64,000 nucleotides of DNA from CBDBBY01 sp965203795 (GTDB lineage Bacteria; Pseudomonadota; Alphaproteobacteria; Rhodobacterales; Rhodobacteraceae). The notes below the pieces were generated by a model that had not been told where the DNA came from, did no database searches, and was given only the letters and a program-made list of their open reading frames with translations. Position 1 is the first letter of the stretch; every line of letters starts with the position of its first letter. The stretch spans positions 248,001 to 312,000 of the forward strand of contig OZ241915.1 of NCBI GenBank assembly GCA_965203795.1. The letters are read 5' to 3'. The position numbers and the translations under genes are program-made. Of the stretch, positions 43,525 through 52,547 are shown one piece after another.

Positions 43525-44094
43525 ATGACGAAACTGGGGAAGATTATGCCGGTCGCATGCGCGGCCGTGATCGCGTTCGCCGCGGCCGGGCAGGCCGCTG
43601 CGCAGGACCGGACCGATTGCCCGATCACGCTAGGCCAGGAATCCGGCGACTGGCAGATTTACCAAACAAGGTCGGGATGCCCGAAGGAATGCGGGGCGGT
43701 CTCCGCGCCGGTTTCGACGGAGAACCGCAGGGACGGAAGAGTTGTGAACGTCAGGCGCGGCGACATCAGGCTGTCCGTCACCGTCGTTCCGGCAAGCCTT
43801 GAGGGCCCGCATCTGATTTCGTTCCGGGGCGGCTATCCGTTCGCGCAGCAGTCGGATGTTCAGGCGAGCGTGGACGGAACGGAATTCGCCTTCATCATCG
43901 GGCAGGATCAGACGACCGAGGAATGGGCTTGGCCGGTTCCTGCGGACGACGTGAGGCTCGTCGACGCCATGAAGAAGGGGAACCGGATCGTGCTGCGTGG
44001 ACTCTCGCGCAGGGGAACGACGACATCGGATACGTTCTCCCTGAGGGGGTTCACCAGGGCGCTCGAGCTGTCGCAGGAGCTGTGCTCGCAGTGA
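43525..44094 (+). CDS. Invasion-associated locus B (IalB) family protein
   Basis: Exported protein of 189 residues. The signal peptide spans about residues 1-26 (CAAVIAFAAAGQAAAQ). The mature part begins DRTDCPITLGQESGDWQIYQ, and the pattern of paired cysteines and the late LRGFTRALELSQELC match the IalB family common in Alphaproteobacteria. Despite its name, most family members are not tied to invasion; the role is unknown. The frame opens at 43492, but the ATG at 43525 gives a clean signal peptide. It lies 29 bases before rlmN. Confidence 0.85.
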   Translation: MTKLGKIMPVACAAVIAFAAAGQAAAQDRTDCPITLGQESGDWQIYQTRSGCPKECGAVSAPVSTENRRDGRVVNVRRGDIRLSVTVVPASLEGPHLISFRGGYPFAQQSDVQASVDGTEFAFIIGQDQTTEEWAWPVPADDVRLVDAMKKGNRIVLRGLSRRGTTTSDTFSLRGFTRALELSQELCSQ

Positions 44095-44123
44095 GCACAG
44101 CCCGTTGCGGGTAACGGAGCGCG

Positions 44124-45290
44124 ATGAGCATTGATGTCCGGCCGACCGTCCGCGACGCCGCCCCATTGCCGCCCGCTGGCGGCGGCCTCCGGAGGAATCT
44201 CGTCGGCCTGACGCGCGACGGGCTTCGCGAGGCGCTGATTGAAGCGGGGGCTCCCCCGTCGCAGGCCGGAATGCGCGTGTCGCAGGTTTGGCAGTGGATC
44301 TATGTGAAGGGCGCGCGAAGCTTCGGCGCGATGACCAATCTGTCAAAGGAATTCCGGGGCCTTCTCGCGGAAGCGTTCGCAGTCCGGACGCCGGAGCTGG
44401 CTGACCGGCGCATAAGCGCCGACGGAACCCGGAAATACCTGTTCCGCCTTGAGGGCGGCCACGAAATCGAGACCGTTTACATTCCCGAGCAGGACCGCGG
44501 CACGCTCTGCGTGTCGTCGCAGGTCGGCTGCACCCTGAACTGCTCGTTCTGCCATACGGGAACGCAGGCGCTGGTGCGCAACCTCTCCCCCGCCGAAATC
44601 GTCGGCCAGATACTCGCCGCGCGGGACGACCTCGGCGAATGGCCGCTGCCGGGCCGGCATCCGAAGAACGAGGCGAGGCTGTTGTCCAACATCGTCCTCA
44701 TGGGGATGGGCGAGCCGCTCTACAACTTTGAAAACGTCCGGGACGCGGTGCGGATCGCCATGGACGGAAGCGGAATCAGCCTGTCGAGGCGGCGGATCAC
44801 GCTTTCGACGGCGGGAGTCGTGCCTGGAATCCGCAGAACCGGCGAGGAGATCGGATGCAGGCTGGCGGTATCTCTTCACGCGACCACCGACGAGGTCAGG
44901 AACCGGCTCGTGCCCATAAACCGGAAATGGAACATCGAGGCTCTCTTCGGGGCCCTTCGCAACTATCCGGGCCTCTCGAACTCCGACCGGATCACGTTCG
45001 AGTACGTGATGCTGAAGGACGTGAACGACTCCGACGAGGACGCCCGGCGCCTGACCCGCCTCATCAGCGGAATCCCCGCCAAGGTGAACCTCATACCGTT
45101 CAACGCATGGCCGGGCGCGCCCTATGCCCGATCCAGCCCGGAGCGGATCGGCAGCTTCGCGTCGATCGTGCACAATGCCGGATACGCGTCGCCGGTGCGG
45201 ACTCCGAGAGGCACGGACATCATGGCGGCTTGCGGACAATTGAAGTCGCAATCGGTGCGCGAGCGCCGCGCGCGGCGCCAAGTCCAGTGA
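44124..45290 (+). CDS. rlmN: 23S rRNA/tRNA adenine-C2 methyltransferase RlmN
   Basis: Radical SAM enzyme (388 residues) that methylates A2503 of 23S rRNA and A37 of some tRNAs. The cluster motif is CTLNCSFCHTG near residue 135. The glycine motif GMGEPLYNF and the segment NRLVPINRKWNIEAL are typical. The catalytic cysteine near the end is in DIMAACGQL, and the other methyl-carrying cysteine region is conserved. This is a housekeeping enzyme and not a candidate maturase for the peptide island 12 kb away. Confidence 0.96.
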   Translation: MSIDVRPTVRDAAPLPPAGGGLRRNLVGLTRDGLREALIEAGAPPSQAGMRVSQVWQWIYVKGARSFGAMTNLSKEFRGLLAEAFAVRTPELADRRISADGTRKYLFRLEGGHEIETVYIPEQDRGTLCVSSQVGCTLNCSFCHTGTQALVRNLSPAEIVGQILAARDDLGEWPLPGRHPKNEARLLSNIVLMGMGEPLYNFENVRDAVRIAMDGSGISLSRRRITLSTAGVVPGIRRTGEEIGCRLAVSLHATTDEVRNRLVPINRKWNIEALFGALRNYPGLSNSDRITFEYVMLKDVNDSDEDARRLTRLISGIPAKVNLIPFNAWPGAPYARSSPERIGSFASIVHNAGYASPVRTPRGTDIMAACGQLKSQSVRERRARRQVQ

Positions 45291-45482
45291 CGAGGCGGCG
45301 CAGGACGCAGTGTTGCACAGCCGCAAGGCCGCGCGCGGGCTGGAGACCGGCGGCAGCTTGAATCACCGGCGCCGCGGCTGTAGGCGTTCGGCGGCGCGCG
45401 GAGCGGCCAAGCAGAAGCCGCCGACGCGAAACAACGCCGGGACGAGGCCCGAGGCTGGGCTTGGTCCGACCGGCGCGAGCAG

Positions 45483-46046
45483 ATGAGACCGGCGACGTCG
45501 ATGAACGTTCAAATCCGATTTCCGCCCGTTCGACTTGCGGCGACAGTGCTGGCGCTTGCCGCAGCGGTGCTGGCGTCGGCGTGCCAGCCGACCGTTTACA
45601 GGGGCGAGCTTGTGAGTTTCGGCACGAACGGCAAACCGGTAACCAGGATCGAAATCGACAAGTCGGCGAGGAGCATGGAACTGTTCCACGGAGAGCGGAG
45701 GCTGCGACGCTACCGGGTCAGCCTCGGCTTCGAGCCGGAGGGGCACAAGGTCCGGGAGGGCGACGGCCGGACCCCCGAAGGAACGTATTTCGTCAACCGG
45801 CGCAATCCCGAGAGCCAGTTCTACTTGTCGCTGGGCATCTCCTACCCGAACGATAACGATGTCCGGAAGGCCGCCGAGCTCGGCGTCGACCCGGGGGGCG
45901 ACATCTTCATCCACGGCCAGCCGAAGAGCGCGGCCAAGCGGAAGACGGGGGACTGGACCGCGGGCTGCATTGCGGTTTCGAACCGGGAGATGCGGGCGAT
46001 CTATGAAATGGTCGACGTCGGGACGCCGGTGCACATCTTTCCCTGA
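45483..46046 (+). CDS. L,D-transpeptidase lipoprotein (YkuD domain)
   Basis: Envelope protein of 187 residues. The N-terminus has a lipoprotein signal with the lipobox ending LASAC near residue 34. The YkuD catalytic domain follows, with IFIHGQPKS and the active-site TAGCIAVSNREM (nucleophilic Cys). Such enzymes make 3-3 cross-links in peptidoglycan or attach proteins to it. A second ATG at 45501 is an alternative start. It is convergent with the CAP-domain gene, 4 bases apart. The 192 bases before it hold no gene that I see. Confidence 0.85.
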   Translation: MRPATSMNVQIRFPPVRLAATVLALAAAVLASACQPTVYRGELVSFGTNGKPVTRIEIDKSARSMELFHGERRLRRYRVSLGFEPEGHKVREGDGRTPEGTYFVNRRNPESQFYLSLGISYPNDNDVRKAAELGVDPGGDIFIHGQPKSAAKRKTGDWTAGCIAVSNREMRAIYEMVDVGTPVHIFP

Positions 46047-46050
46047 CGAA

Positions 46051-46575
46051 TCAGGTTCCCGACAGGAGCACCCACCAGATCTTTCCGTTCGGCTGCTGGT
46101 GCCAGCCGAACCCGATGCGCGCCGCCTGCGGGTCGAGCAGGTTCGACCGCGTATCCTCCCGATCAAGCCATGCGGACAGGATGAGCAGTTCGTTCTCGTA
46201 CGATTCCGCGATGTTCTCGCCTATCAGCACGCCGTCGAATTGCGCCTGCTCCGCGCGTTCGAACGGGGACGAGCCGTCGGAGCCGAAATGCCACGGCCGG
46301 TTCTGGATGGACATGTCCCTCGCGTGGGTTCTGGCGGCCGCGATGAGATGCGGCGACAGCTCGACGGGGGCCAAGCCCCGCATCTGCCGGACCCCGTTGA
46401 CCGCATCCGCGACCCGGTGCGGGATGCGACCGGCCATCGAGTCGTCGATCCTGTATATCCGGTTCGCGGCGAACACCTCGCGGAAGTCGGCATGCGCGTC
46501 GAGGCCTGCCGACGGGTCCGTGCAGGCTGCGGTGGCAAGGATCGAAGCTGCGATTGGGAAAACGCGCCAATGCAT
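46051..46575 (-). CDS. CAP-domain (SCP/PR1-like) lipoprotein
   Basis: Exported protein of 174 residues from the ATG at 46575 (MHWRVFPIAASILATAAC), with a lipoprotein signal and lipobox cysteine at about 19. The CAP/SCP fold is marked by LIAAARTHARDMSIQNRPWH, GENIAES and the closing GFGWHQQPNGKIWWVLLSG. The long upstream part of the frame is not protein-like. Bacterial CAP proteins are secreted or envelope-bound and of mostly unknown role. It is placed between two L,D-transpeptidases. Confidence 0.85.
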   Translation of the reverse strand: MHWRVFPIAASILATAACTDPSAGLDAHADFREVFAANRIYRIDDSMAGRIPHRVADAVNGVRQMRGLAPVELSPHLIAAARTHARDMSIQNRPWHFGSDGSSPFERAEQAQFDGVLIGENIAESYENELLILSAWLDREDTRSNLLDPQAARIGFGWHQQPNGKIWWVLLSGT

Positions 46576-46808
46576 GGTCGGGCGCAAATACCAACCGGCC
46601 CGGCAATCGGCAACGCCGCGGCGAACGCAACGCTCGCAGTTCCTTCCAGATGCACGCCGGCGCAACGGGGCTGCCAAGCGGAACCGGAACCGCATGCTGT
46701 TGCCAATGCATCGCGATTCCTCCGGCAAGCGGCTCGGCGCAAGTTGAGCGGCAAACCGATTCCAACTAGGATTCGCGAAAAGATTCCGAAATGGACGGAG
46801 CGGGCAGC

Positions 46809-47372
46809 ATGAATTCGCAAACGCGCGGAATGTCGCGCAGGCGCTTTTGCGCGGCAGCGGCGGCCGCATTCGCGGCCGCGGGCGGCGCGCAGGCCGGAAC
46901 CGGAAAGGTCCGGCGGAACATCTCGAGTTTCAGGAAACTGCGGTGGGAGGACTACTTCGACGATCTGCGGAGCGGGGCGATCCTCGTCGACACCGCGTCG
47001 AGGTCTCTGCATTTCTGGTCGGAGGACGAGAGCGCCTTCAGGCTCTATCCGACCAGCGTCCCGGCTTCCGAGGAGCTGACGAGGCTGGGCCGCACCAGAG
47101 TCGTGAAGAAAGTCGTTGGCCCCGAATGGAGGCCTACGCCATCCATGCTCAAGCGCGATCCGACCTGGCCGCACTATGTTCCGCCCGGCCCGGACAACCC
47201 TCTTGGAACGCACGCGCTCTACCTGTCCTGGCAGTACTACAGAATCCACGGCACCAACGACACGAGGAAGATCGGTCGCCGATCATCGAACGGGTGCGTC
47301 GGGCTCTACAACGAGGACATTGCCGAACTCTTCGATCTTTCGGAAGTCGGGACGCAGGTCGTGCTGATCTGA
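46809..47372 (+). CDS. Tat-type L,D-transpeptidase (YkuD domain)
   Basis: Second L,D-transpeptidase, 187 residues. The signal sequence starts MNSQTRGMSRRRFCAAAAAA, a twin-arginine type (SRRRFC). The catalytic region is RIHGTNDTRKIGRRSSNGC followed by VGLYNEDI, with the usual His and Cys. GGAG lies 8 bases before the ATG at 46809; an earlier ATG at 46791 gives an unlikely extension. This is a form with a longer N-terminal stretch like ErfK/YbiS proteins. Confidence 0.87.
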   Translation: MNSQTRGMSRRRFCAAAAAAFAAAGGAQAGTGKVRRNISSFRKLRWEDYFDDLRSGAILVDTASRSLHFWSEDESAFRLYPTSVPASEELTRLGRTRVVKKVVGPEWRPTPSMLKRDPTWPHYVPPGPDNPLGTHALYLSWQYYRIHGTNDTRKIGRRSSNGCVGLYNEDIAELFDLSEVGTQVVLI

Positions 47373-47435
47373 CGACGGAACGGAAGCGCCGGCCGGTCCT
47401 GGTCTCCGGCGCGGAAACGCAACGGGAGCGGAAAC

Positions 47436-47633
47436 ATGAGGAAGCTTGCAATCGCGGCCGCATTCGCGGCGGCCGCCTCCATCGCCTCCGCGGGAAGCCT
47501 GGACGATCCTGAGCCGGACCCGGAAGTTGAAACGCTGATCACGCCTCCGCCGGTCGAGGAGCCGTCGAAAGGCGGCCTAACGCTTCTGGAGCTGCTGCTT
47601 CTCGTCGCGCTGGGGCTGGTTATCGAGAACTGA
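47436..47633 (+). CDS. Small exported protein with C-terminal membrane segment
   Basis: A 65-residue protein with a signal peptide (RKLAIAAAFAAAASIASAG), an acidic Pro/Glu-rich middle, and a hydrophobic C-terminal segment (LTLLELLLLVALGLVI). Small proteins of this build are frequent in Rhodobacterales, sometimes mislabelled 'ferrochelatase'. GGGAGCGGAAAC precedes the ATG. It follows the L,D-transpeptidase by 63 bases. Function unknown. Confidence 0.65.
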   Translation: MRKLAIAAAFAAAASIASAGSLDDPEPDPEVETLITPPPVEEPSKGGLTLLELLLLVALGLVIEN

Positions 47634-48311
47634 AGCATCTCTGCGGCAAGACCGGTCTGCAGCGGGGTTACCTACAAGATTCCTGCCGGCTGCATAATGC
47701 GTTTGAACGCACAACCGGCAACGTTTTGAATCGTGAAATTTGATTTCCGCTCCCCGCCAAACGCGGGGCGGTTCAATTTGATGTCGGTCAACGAAATCGG
47801 TGGCAGCGGTGTAGGAAGTGACCGGGTTCAGAGGCATGCTGGACCGGGCCTGTCCGATCGGATGGCGATGGAGGAAGCGGCGCGTGTCTTCGCGAACACC
47901 TGCGTGCCGTGATCTGCCCTCTCAATCGGCGTTGCTGCGCCGACACTTTTCGCTGCCATGGCGAGCTTGTCCAATATCCGCTGTTCCGGATGAGAAGCCG
48001 GTCAAGCCGGTCGATCGGGAAGCTCGTCCGCACGGACGCCGGCTGCGCGGTCTTCCGGTCCGGACGATTCGCCCGTGCAGCAGCGCCAGCTGCATCAGGT
48101 TCCGCGATGTATCGAAGTTGATGATTTGTTGACATTTCTGAAGATTCGCTCCCTCGGCAGTTTGTTGGCGGAGAGCATCAGGTCGTATCGGTCCGCGCCT
48201 TGTCCGGATAGCGCCTCCGCGGAAACCGGAGCGAACCCCCGATACTGCCGTCTGGCACGGCACTTCTTGTTCAAGTTCTCCCGAGCTTCCGATCGGATCA
48301 CGGAGCCCGGA
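47634..48311. other. 678-base gap with no recognisable gene
   Basis: No reading frame here has a convincing start, composition or similarity. A hairpin CCCCGC/GCGGGG (47752-47757, 47763-47768) could end the preceding transcript. The rest may be decayed sequence. Confidence 0.4.
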
Positions 48312-48362
48312 TTTTAGTATATGTAAAAATTTCTTGACAGCGGCCGCTCTAGCCCTGATCGT
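48312..48362 (+). promoter_or_regulatory. Promoter and operator-like element upstream of the regulator
   Basis: The inverted repeat TTTTA-N7-TAAAA (48312-48328) is followed after five bases by TTGACA (48334-48339) and, 17 bases on, by GATCGT as a weak -10. The same arrangement recurs before hyuA at 58935. The shared element is the best candidate for a site of the XRE-cupin regulator encoded just downstream. Confidence 0.55.
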
Positions 48363-48394
48363 TCCCGGGCCGCATCGCCGCACGGGGAGCCTGC

Positions 48395-49060
48395 ATGACG
48401 GAAGCAGAGCGCGAACGCGTTTCGGCCGATGACGTGCTGGGCTCGCAACTCCGGGCCAGGCGCAAGCAGCTCGAGCTCACGCTGCAGGAAGTCGCCGACA
48501 GCGCAGGCCTTTCCGCCGGCTTCATATCGCAGGTCGAACGGGGTCTGACTGCTCCGTCTCTTTCGTCGCTGGTTTCGATTTCCGGGGCGCTTGGAGCCGG
48601 AATCGCCGATTTCCTGTCCCAGCCGAGCGTTGCGGACAGCCACACGCGCGGCGGTCAGCGACGGCCGTACGGCATTGTCGGCGAATCGATCACTTACGAG
48701 CGGGTCTCATCGAGCTTCGCCGGCCAGCAGATCCATTCAGTGATCATGAACATGCCGCCGGGCTACCGGTCCGAGCGGATTCGGCACGAGGGCGAGGAAT
48801 TCGAATTCGTGCTTTCCGGCAGCGTGACGTCGGAGATCGAGGGCCGGACGCTGGTCCTTGAGGCAGGCGATTCCGTCCACCACAGGTCGAACCGCCCCCA
48901 CTGCCTGTGGAACCATTCTTGCGAACCGGCAAGGGTTCTGTGGGTCGGGACGTTGGACCTGTTCGGAGAAGGCGGCGGGAATGCGGGGCAGGGCGGGCGG
49001 CATTCCAGCCGCTCGCCGGCAGAGGTTGAACCGACAAAGAGGGAGAAGACTCATGAATAA
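48395..49060 (+). CDS. XRE-family transcriptional regulator with cupin domain
   Basis: Regulator of 221 residues. The N-terminal helix-turn-helix (about 17-72) has LTLQEVADSAGLSAGFISQV and SLSSLVSISGALG. The C-terminal cupin (about 120-190) has GEEFEFVLSGSVTSEIEG and EAGDSVHHRSNRPHCLWN, a small-molecule sensing fold. This architecture regulates amine, amino-acid and sugar catabolism in many bacteria. It overlaps the start of the binding-protein gene by 8 bases, so it is the first gene of the importer operon and probably controls it and the hydantoinase genes. Confidence 0.9.
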   Translation: MTEAERERVSADDVLGSQLRARRKQLELTLQEVADSAGLSAGFISQVERGLTAPSLSSLVSISGALGAGIADFLSQPSVADSHTRGGQRRPYGIVGESITYERVSSSFAGQQIHSVIMNMPPGYRSERIRHEGEEFEFVLSGSVTSEIEGRTLVLEAGDSVHHRSNRPHCLWNHSCEPARVLWVGTLDLFGEGGGNAGQGGRHSSRSPAEVEPTKREKTHE

Positions 49061-50639
49061 GTGGAAAATCGCCGCCATCGCGGCGGCCGCTTCGGTCGCT
49101 GCGACCGCGGCGCAGGTGAACGCGGGCGGGGTGCTCCGGCTGGACGAGGTCGCCGTAGGCGAACTGGATCCCGCCAAGGCGTCCGACTACGCGGATTCGA
49201 TTCTGATGTTCAACGTGTACGACACGCTGGTGCTGCCCAGGCAGGGCGGGCCGGGCCACGTGCCGCACTTGGCGGAAAGCTGGGAAGGCACGGGCACGAG
49301 CTTCACGTTCACGCTGCGGGACGATGTCAAGTTCCAGAGCGGGAACATGCTCACCGCCGAGGACGTCGTTTTTTCCTTCGACAGGATGAAGCACATCGGC
49401 CAAGGCCTGTCCTTCCTGTTCACGAACGTCGAAAGCGCAACAGCCGGAGACAGCCGGACGGTGACCTTCACGCTGTCCGAGCCTTACAGCCCGTTCGTTG
49501 CGTCCCTCGTGCGCCTTCCGATTGTCGACAAGGCGCTCGTGATGGCGAATCTCGGCGATGGCGAAGGCGAAATGGGCGACTGGGGCCAAGCGTTCCTTTC
49601 GGGCAACGGCGCGGGAACCGGCGCGTATACGCCCGTCTCGCACAATCCGCAGGAAGAAACCGTGATGGAGAAGAACGCGGACTACTTCCTCGGCGTTCCC
49701 GACGCGGCGCCGGACACGGTCAGGCTCCGCTACGGGCTCGAGGCGGCCACCGTGCGCACGCTGATCGCCCAAGGCGAGCACGACATCGCTTCCCAGTGGC
49801 TGCCGCCGGAGGTGATGAAGGCGCTTGCCGACGAAGGCGGGCAGATACTCACGGAAGCGGGCACCGGCGCGTTCTACGTGAAGATGAATACGACGCGGGC
49901 GCCTTTGGACGACCCGCACTGCCGGGCGGCGCTGTCGGCCGCCTTCGACTACGATGTCGCCGTGAAGCTGATCGCCGTGACGGACGACGTCGCGCAAGGC
50001 TCTCCCAGCACGGGAGCGATCCCGGTCGGCATGTTCGGAGCGAATCCCGCGGGCGAGGTCATCAAGCGCGATCTTGACGCGGCGCGCGAGCATCTGGCGA
50101 ATTGCCGCTACGATCCCGCCGAGATCAACCTGGAGATATCATGGATCGCGGAAGTGCCGCTGGAGGAGCGCTTCGCGCTGCTCATGCAGGCGAACTTCGC
50201 CGAACTGGGAATCCAGTCGGAGATCCGGAAGATTCCGTGGTCGCTTTTCTCGGAGCAGGTGTCGTCACCGGAAACCACGCCGGACATCTCGCAGATCTTC
50301 GTGACCGCCGTGACGGGCGATCCCGATACGCTTCTGTACGGGATGTACCACTCGACGCGGGCCGGAACCTGGCAGTCGCCGGAGTATTTGAGCGATCCGG
50401 AAGTCGACCGTCTGCTGGATGCGGGCCGCACGGCGGCAGACGACGCCGGGCGCGAAGCGGCCTACGCCGCGCTGAACGACCGGCTCATGGAGCTCTCGGC
50501 CTCGATCTACGCGTTCGACCGGCAGTCCCTGTTCGCGGCGTCGAACCGGTTCAGGGTGCCGGCGCTGTCGGATCCGGACAAGGCATTCGGCCTCGACACG
50601 ATGGGATTCTCGTTCAGGCTGATGGAAGAGGCCAACTAG
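49053..50639 (+). CDS. Peptide-type ABC transporter substrate-binding protein (system 2)
   Basis: SBP_bac_5 family periplasmic binding protein of 528 residues. A signal peptide covers about residues 1-24 (IAAIAAAASVAATAAQVNAG). The family signature is LRDDVKFQSGNMLTAEDVVF near residue 88. GGGAG precedes the ATG, which lies inside the end of the regulator gene. It heads the second importer. The sequence differs much from system 1, and the ligand is unknown. Linkage to hydantoinase genes suggests a small amide or peptide derivative (inference). Confidence 0.92.
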   Translation: MNKWKIAAIAAAASVAATAAQVNAGGVLRLDEVAVGELDPAKASDYADSILMFNVYDTLVLPRQGGPGHVPHLAESWEGTGTSFTFTLRDDVKFQSGNMLTAEDVVFSFDRMKHIGQGLSFLFTNVESATAGDSRTVTFTLSEPYSPFVASLVRLPIVDKALVMANLGDGEGEMGDWGQAFLSGNGAGTGAYTPVSHNPQEETVMEKNADYFLGVPDAAPDTVRLRYGLEAATVRTLIAQGEHDIASQWLPPEVMKALADEGGQILTEAGTGAFYVKMNTTRAPLDDPHCRAALSAAFDYDVAVKLIAVTDDVAQGSPSTGAIPVGMFGANPAGEVIKRDLDAAREHLANCRYDPAEINLEISWIAEVPLEERFALLMQANFAELGIQSEIRKIPWSLFSEQVSSPETTPDISQIFVTAVTGDPDTLLYGMYHSTRAGTWQSPEYLSDPEVDRLLDAGRTAADDAGREAAYAALNDRLMELSASIYAFDRQSLFAASNRFRVPALSDPDKAFGLDTMGFSFRLMEEAN

Positions 50640-50652
50640 ACGGATCCTGGCG

Positions 50653-50671
50653 GGGGCCGCCTGCCGGCCCC
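50653..50671 (+). promoter_or_regulatory. GC hairpin between binding-protein and permease genes (system 2)
   Basis: Arms GGGGCC and GGCCCC enclose GCCTGCC, 14 bases after the stop. System 1 has a hairpin at the same place in its operon, which fits differential expression of the binding protein. Confidence 0.4.
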
Positions 50672-50691
50672 TGCCGTTCGCCGCGACGCCG

Positions 50692-51714
50692 ATGACGCCG
50701 CTAGCAATACGGTTCCTTTCGCGGCTCGGAACCTCGGCGATCGTTCTGTTCGGGGTCTCCATTCTGATTTTCGTGATCGCCCGGGTGATTCCGGGCGATC
50801 CCGCTCGAATCGCGCTCGGTCCCAGCGCCAATCCCGAGCAAGTGGAGAAGCTCAGGCTGGAGCTTCGCCTCGACGAGCCGATCTGGGAGCAGTATGCCCA
50901 CTTCCTAAGCGGGCTTTTCCGAGGCGATCTCGGCATCTCGCTGTATACGAACAGGCCCGTCACAACGGACATCGCGCAGTTCCTTCCCGCGACGCTGGAG
51001 TTGGTCCTCGTCGCCGGAGCGATGATGGTTCTCTTGGGGCTTCCGCTCGGAATTCTCGCGGCCCGCTACCGGGACCGATTCGCGGACGGCCTGATCAGGA
51101 TCGTCGCGCTGCTGGGGGTGTCGGCGCCCAGCTTCGTCTGGGCTGTGATCCTGATGCTTCTGTTCGCGTTCTTCCTCCCGCTGTTCCCGATCGCCGGGCG
51201 GATCTCCGACGACATCCAGGTGGCGACGGTCACCGGCTTCCTGCTGGTCGACACGCTGCTCGCAGGCGACTTCCGGGCGTTCGGCAACGCGGCATGGCAC
51301 ATCGTGCTCCCGGCCTTCGCGCTCGCGCTGTCGGGAATCGGGCAGGCGGCCCGGCTGACGCGGTCGAACATGGTCGAGACCTACGACAAGCCGTACATCG
51401 AAATGGCGCGCTGCTACGGAATCGGGGAAAGGCGGATCTCGACCCGCTACGCGTTCAAGCCCTCCCTGATTCCTTCCCTCACGATCATCGGCCTCGACTT
51501 CGCGGCGATGCTCGGAAACGCGTTCCTGGTGGAAGCGATTTTCGCGTGGCCCGGCCTGTCGCGCTACGGCGTGGCCGTCATTCTGCGCAAGGACCTGAAC
51601 GCGATTGTCGGCACGGTACTCATCATCTCGGCGACATTCCTGGTCATGAACATCCTCGTCGATCTGCTGGTGAGCGTCATCAATCCCCGGATCCGGCACG
51701 GCACGCGCACCTGA
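50692..51714 (+). CDS. ABC transporter permease, DppB type (system 2)
   Basis: Permease of importer 2, 340 residues with six membrane segments. The N-terminal segment FLSRLGTSAIVLFGVSILIF and RVIPGDPARIALGPSA match the DppB/OppB group. The coupling loop is near residues 240-265 (EMARCYGIGERRISTRYAFK). It ends in a one-base overlap with the second permease (TGATG). Confidence 0.93.
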   Translation: MTPLAIRFLSRLGTSAIVLFGVSILIFVIARVIPGDPARIALGPSANPEQVEKLRLELRLDEPIWEQYAHFLSGLFRGDLGISLYTNRPVTTDIAQFLPATLELVLVAGAMMVLLGLPLGILAARYRDRFADGLIRIVALLGVSAPSFVWAVILMLLFAFFLPLFPIAGRISDDIQVATVTGFLLVDTLLAGDFRAFGNAAWHIVLPAFALALSGIGQAARLTRSNMVETYDKPYIEMARCYGIGERRISTRYAFKPSLIPSLTIIGLDFAAMLGNAFLVEAIFAWPGLSRYGVAVILRKDLNAIVGTVLIISATFLVMNILVDLLVSVINPRIRHGTRT

Positions 51715-52547
51715 TGGCCCGGACGATCAGCATTCTCGCCTCCAGCCCGCTGTCGCTGCTCGGCGTGGCGCTGATCGCCATCGTGGTCCTGTCGGCCGCG
51801 TTCGCGGACTTCATTGCGCCCTTCCCGGAGCACCGGGGCGCGGTTGTGGATTTCACGAACTTCAACAAGGCGCCCGGATGGCCGCACATCATGGGAACCG
51901 ATCTCGTCGGCCGGGACATTTTCAGCCGGATCATCTACGCCTACCGGATATCGCTGTTCCTCGGGGTGGTCGTCCTGGGCATCGCCGTGCCGGTCGGCGT
52001 GTTCGTCGGCCTGGTCGCGGGCTATACCGGCGGCTGGACCGAGTTCGCGCTGATGCGGATCACCGACGTCTTCCTTTCCATACCTCCGCTCGTGCTGGCG
52101 ATGTCGATCATGGGCGTGCTCGAGCCGACGTTGACCAACGGGATGCTGGCGGTCACCGCCATGTGGTGGCCTTGGTACACGCGGCTCGTCTACAACATCA
52201 CGCGCGGAGAGAAGGAGGAGGGCTACGTGCTTGCCGCGGAGGTCATCGGAGCCGGGCGGCTGCACATAATTTTCCGCGAGATCCTGCCGAACTGCGTTCC
52301 GGCGATCATCACGAAGATGACGCTCGATCTCGGGTTCGTCATCCTGATCGCTTCGTCGCTTTCCTTTCTCGGCCTCGGCGTCCAGCCTCCGACTCCGGAT
52401 CTCGGATCGATGGTCGCGGACGGCGCCCGCTATCTGCCGGATTCGTGGTGGATGACGATTTTCCCGGGACTCGCGATCCTCATGGCGGTTTTCGGGTTCA
52501 ATCTGGTGGGCGACGCGCTCCGGGAGATCCTGGGAGCCGATCAGTGA
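51714..52547 (+). CDS. ABC transporter permease, DppC type (system 2)
   Basis: Second permease of importer 2, 277 residues. It has the DppC-type segment MGTDLVGRDIFSRIIYAYR near residue 60, a coupling loop with LAAEVIGAGRLHIIFREILP, and the end motif SLSFLGLGVQPPTPDLGSM. The ATG overlaps the preceding stop by one base, and the stop overlaps the ATPase start (GTGA). Confidence 0.93.
   Translation: MARTISILASSPLSLLGVALIAIVVLSAAFADFIAPFPEHRGAVVDFTNFNKAPGWPHIMGTDLVGRDIFSRIIYAYRISLFLGVVVLGIAVPVGVFVGLVAGYTGGWTEFALMRITDVFLSIPPLVLAMSIMGVLEPTLTNGMLAVTAMWWPWYTRLVYNITRGEKEEGYVLAAEVIGAGRLHIIFREILPNCVPAIITKMTLDLGFVILIASSLSFLGLGVQPPTPDLGSMVADGARYLPDSWWMTIFPGLAILMAVFGFNLVGDALREILGADQ

Noticed and set aside
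44124..45290. Radical SAM gene as a maturase for the peptide island
   Set aside because: Length, motifs and C-terminal cysteine identify housekeeping RlmN, and it is 12 kb away with its own neighbours.
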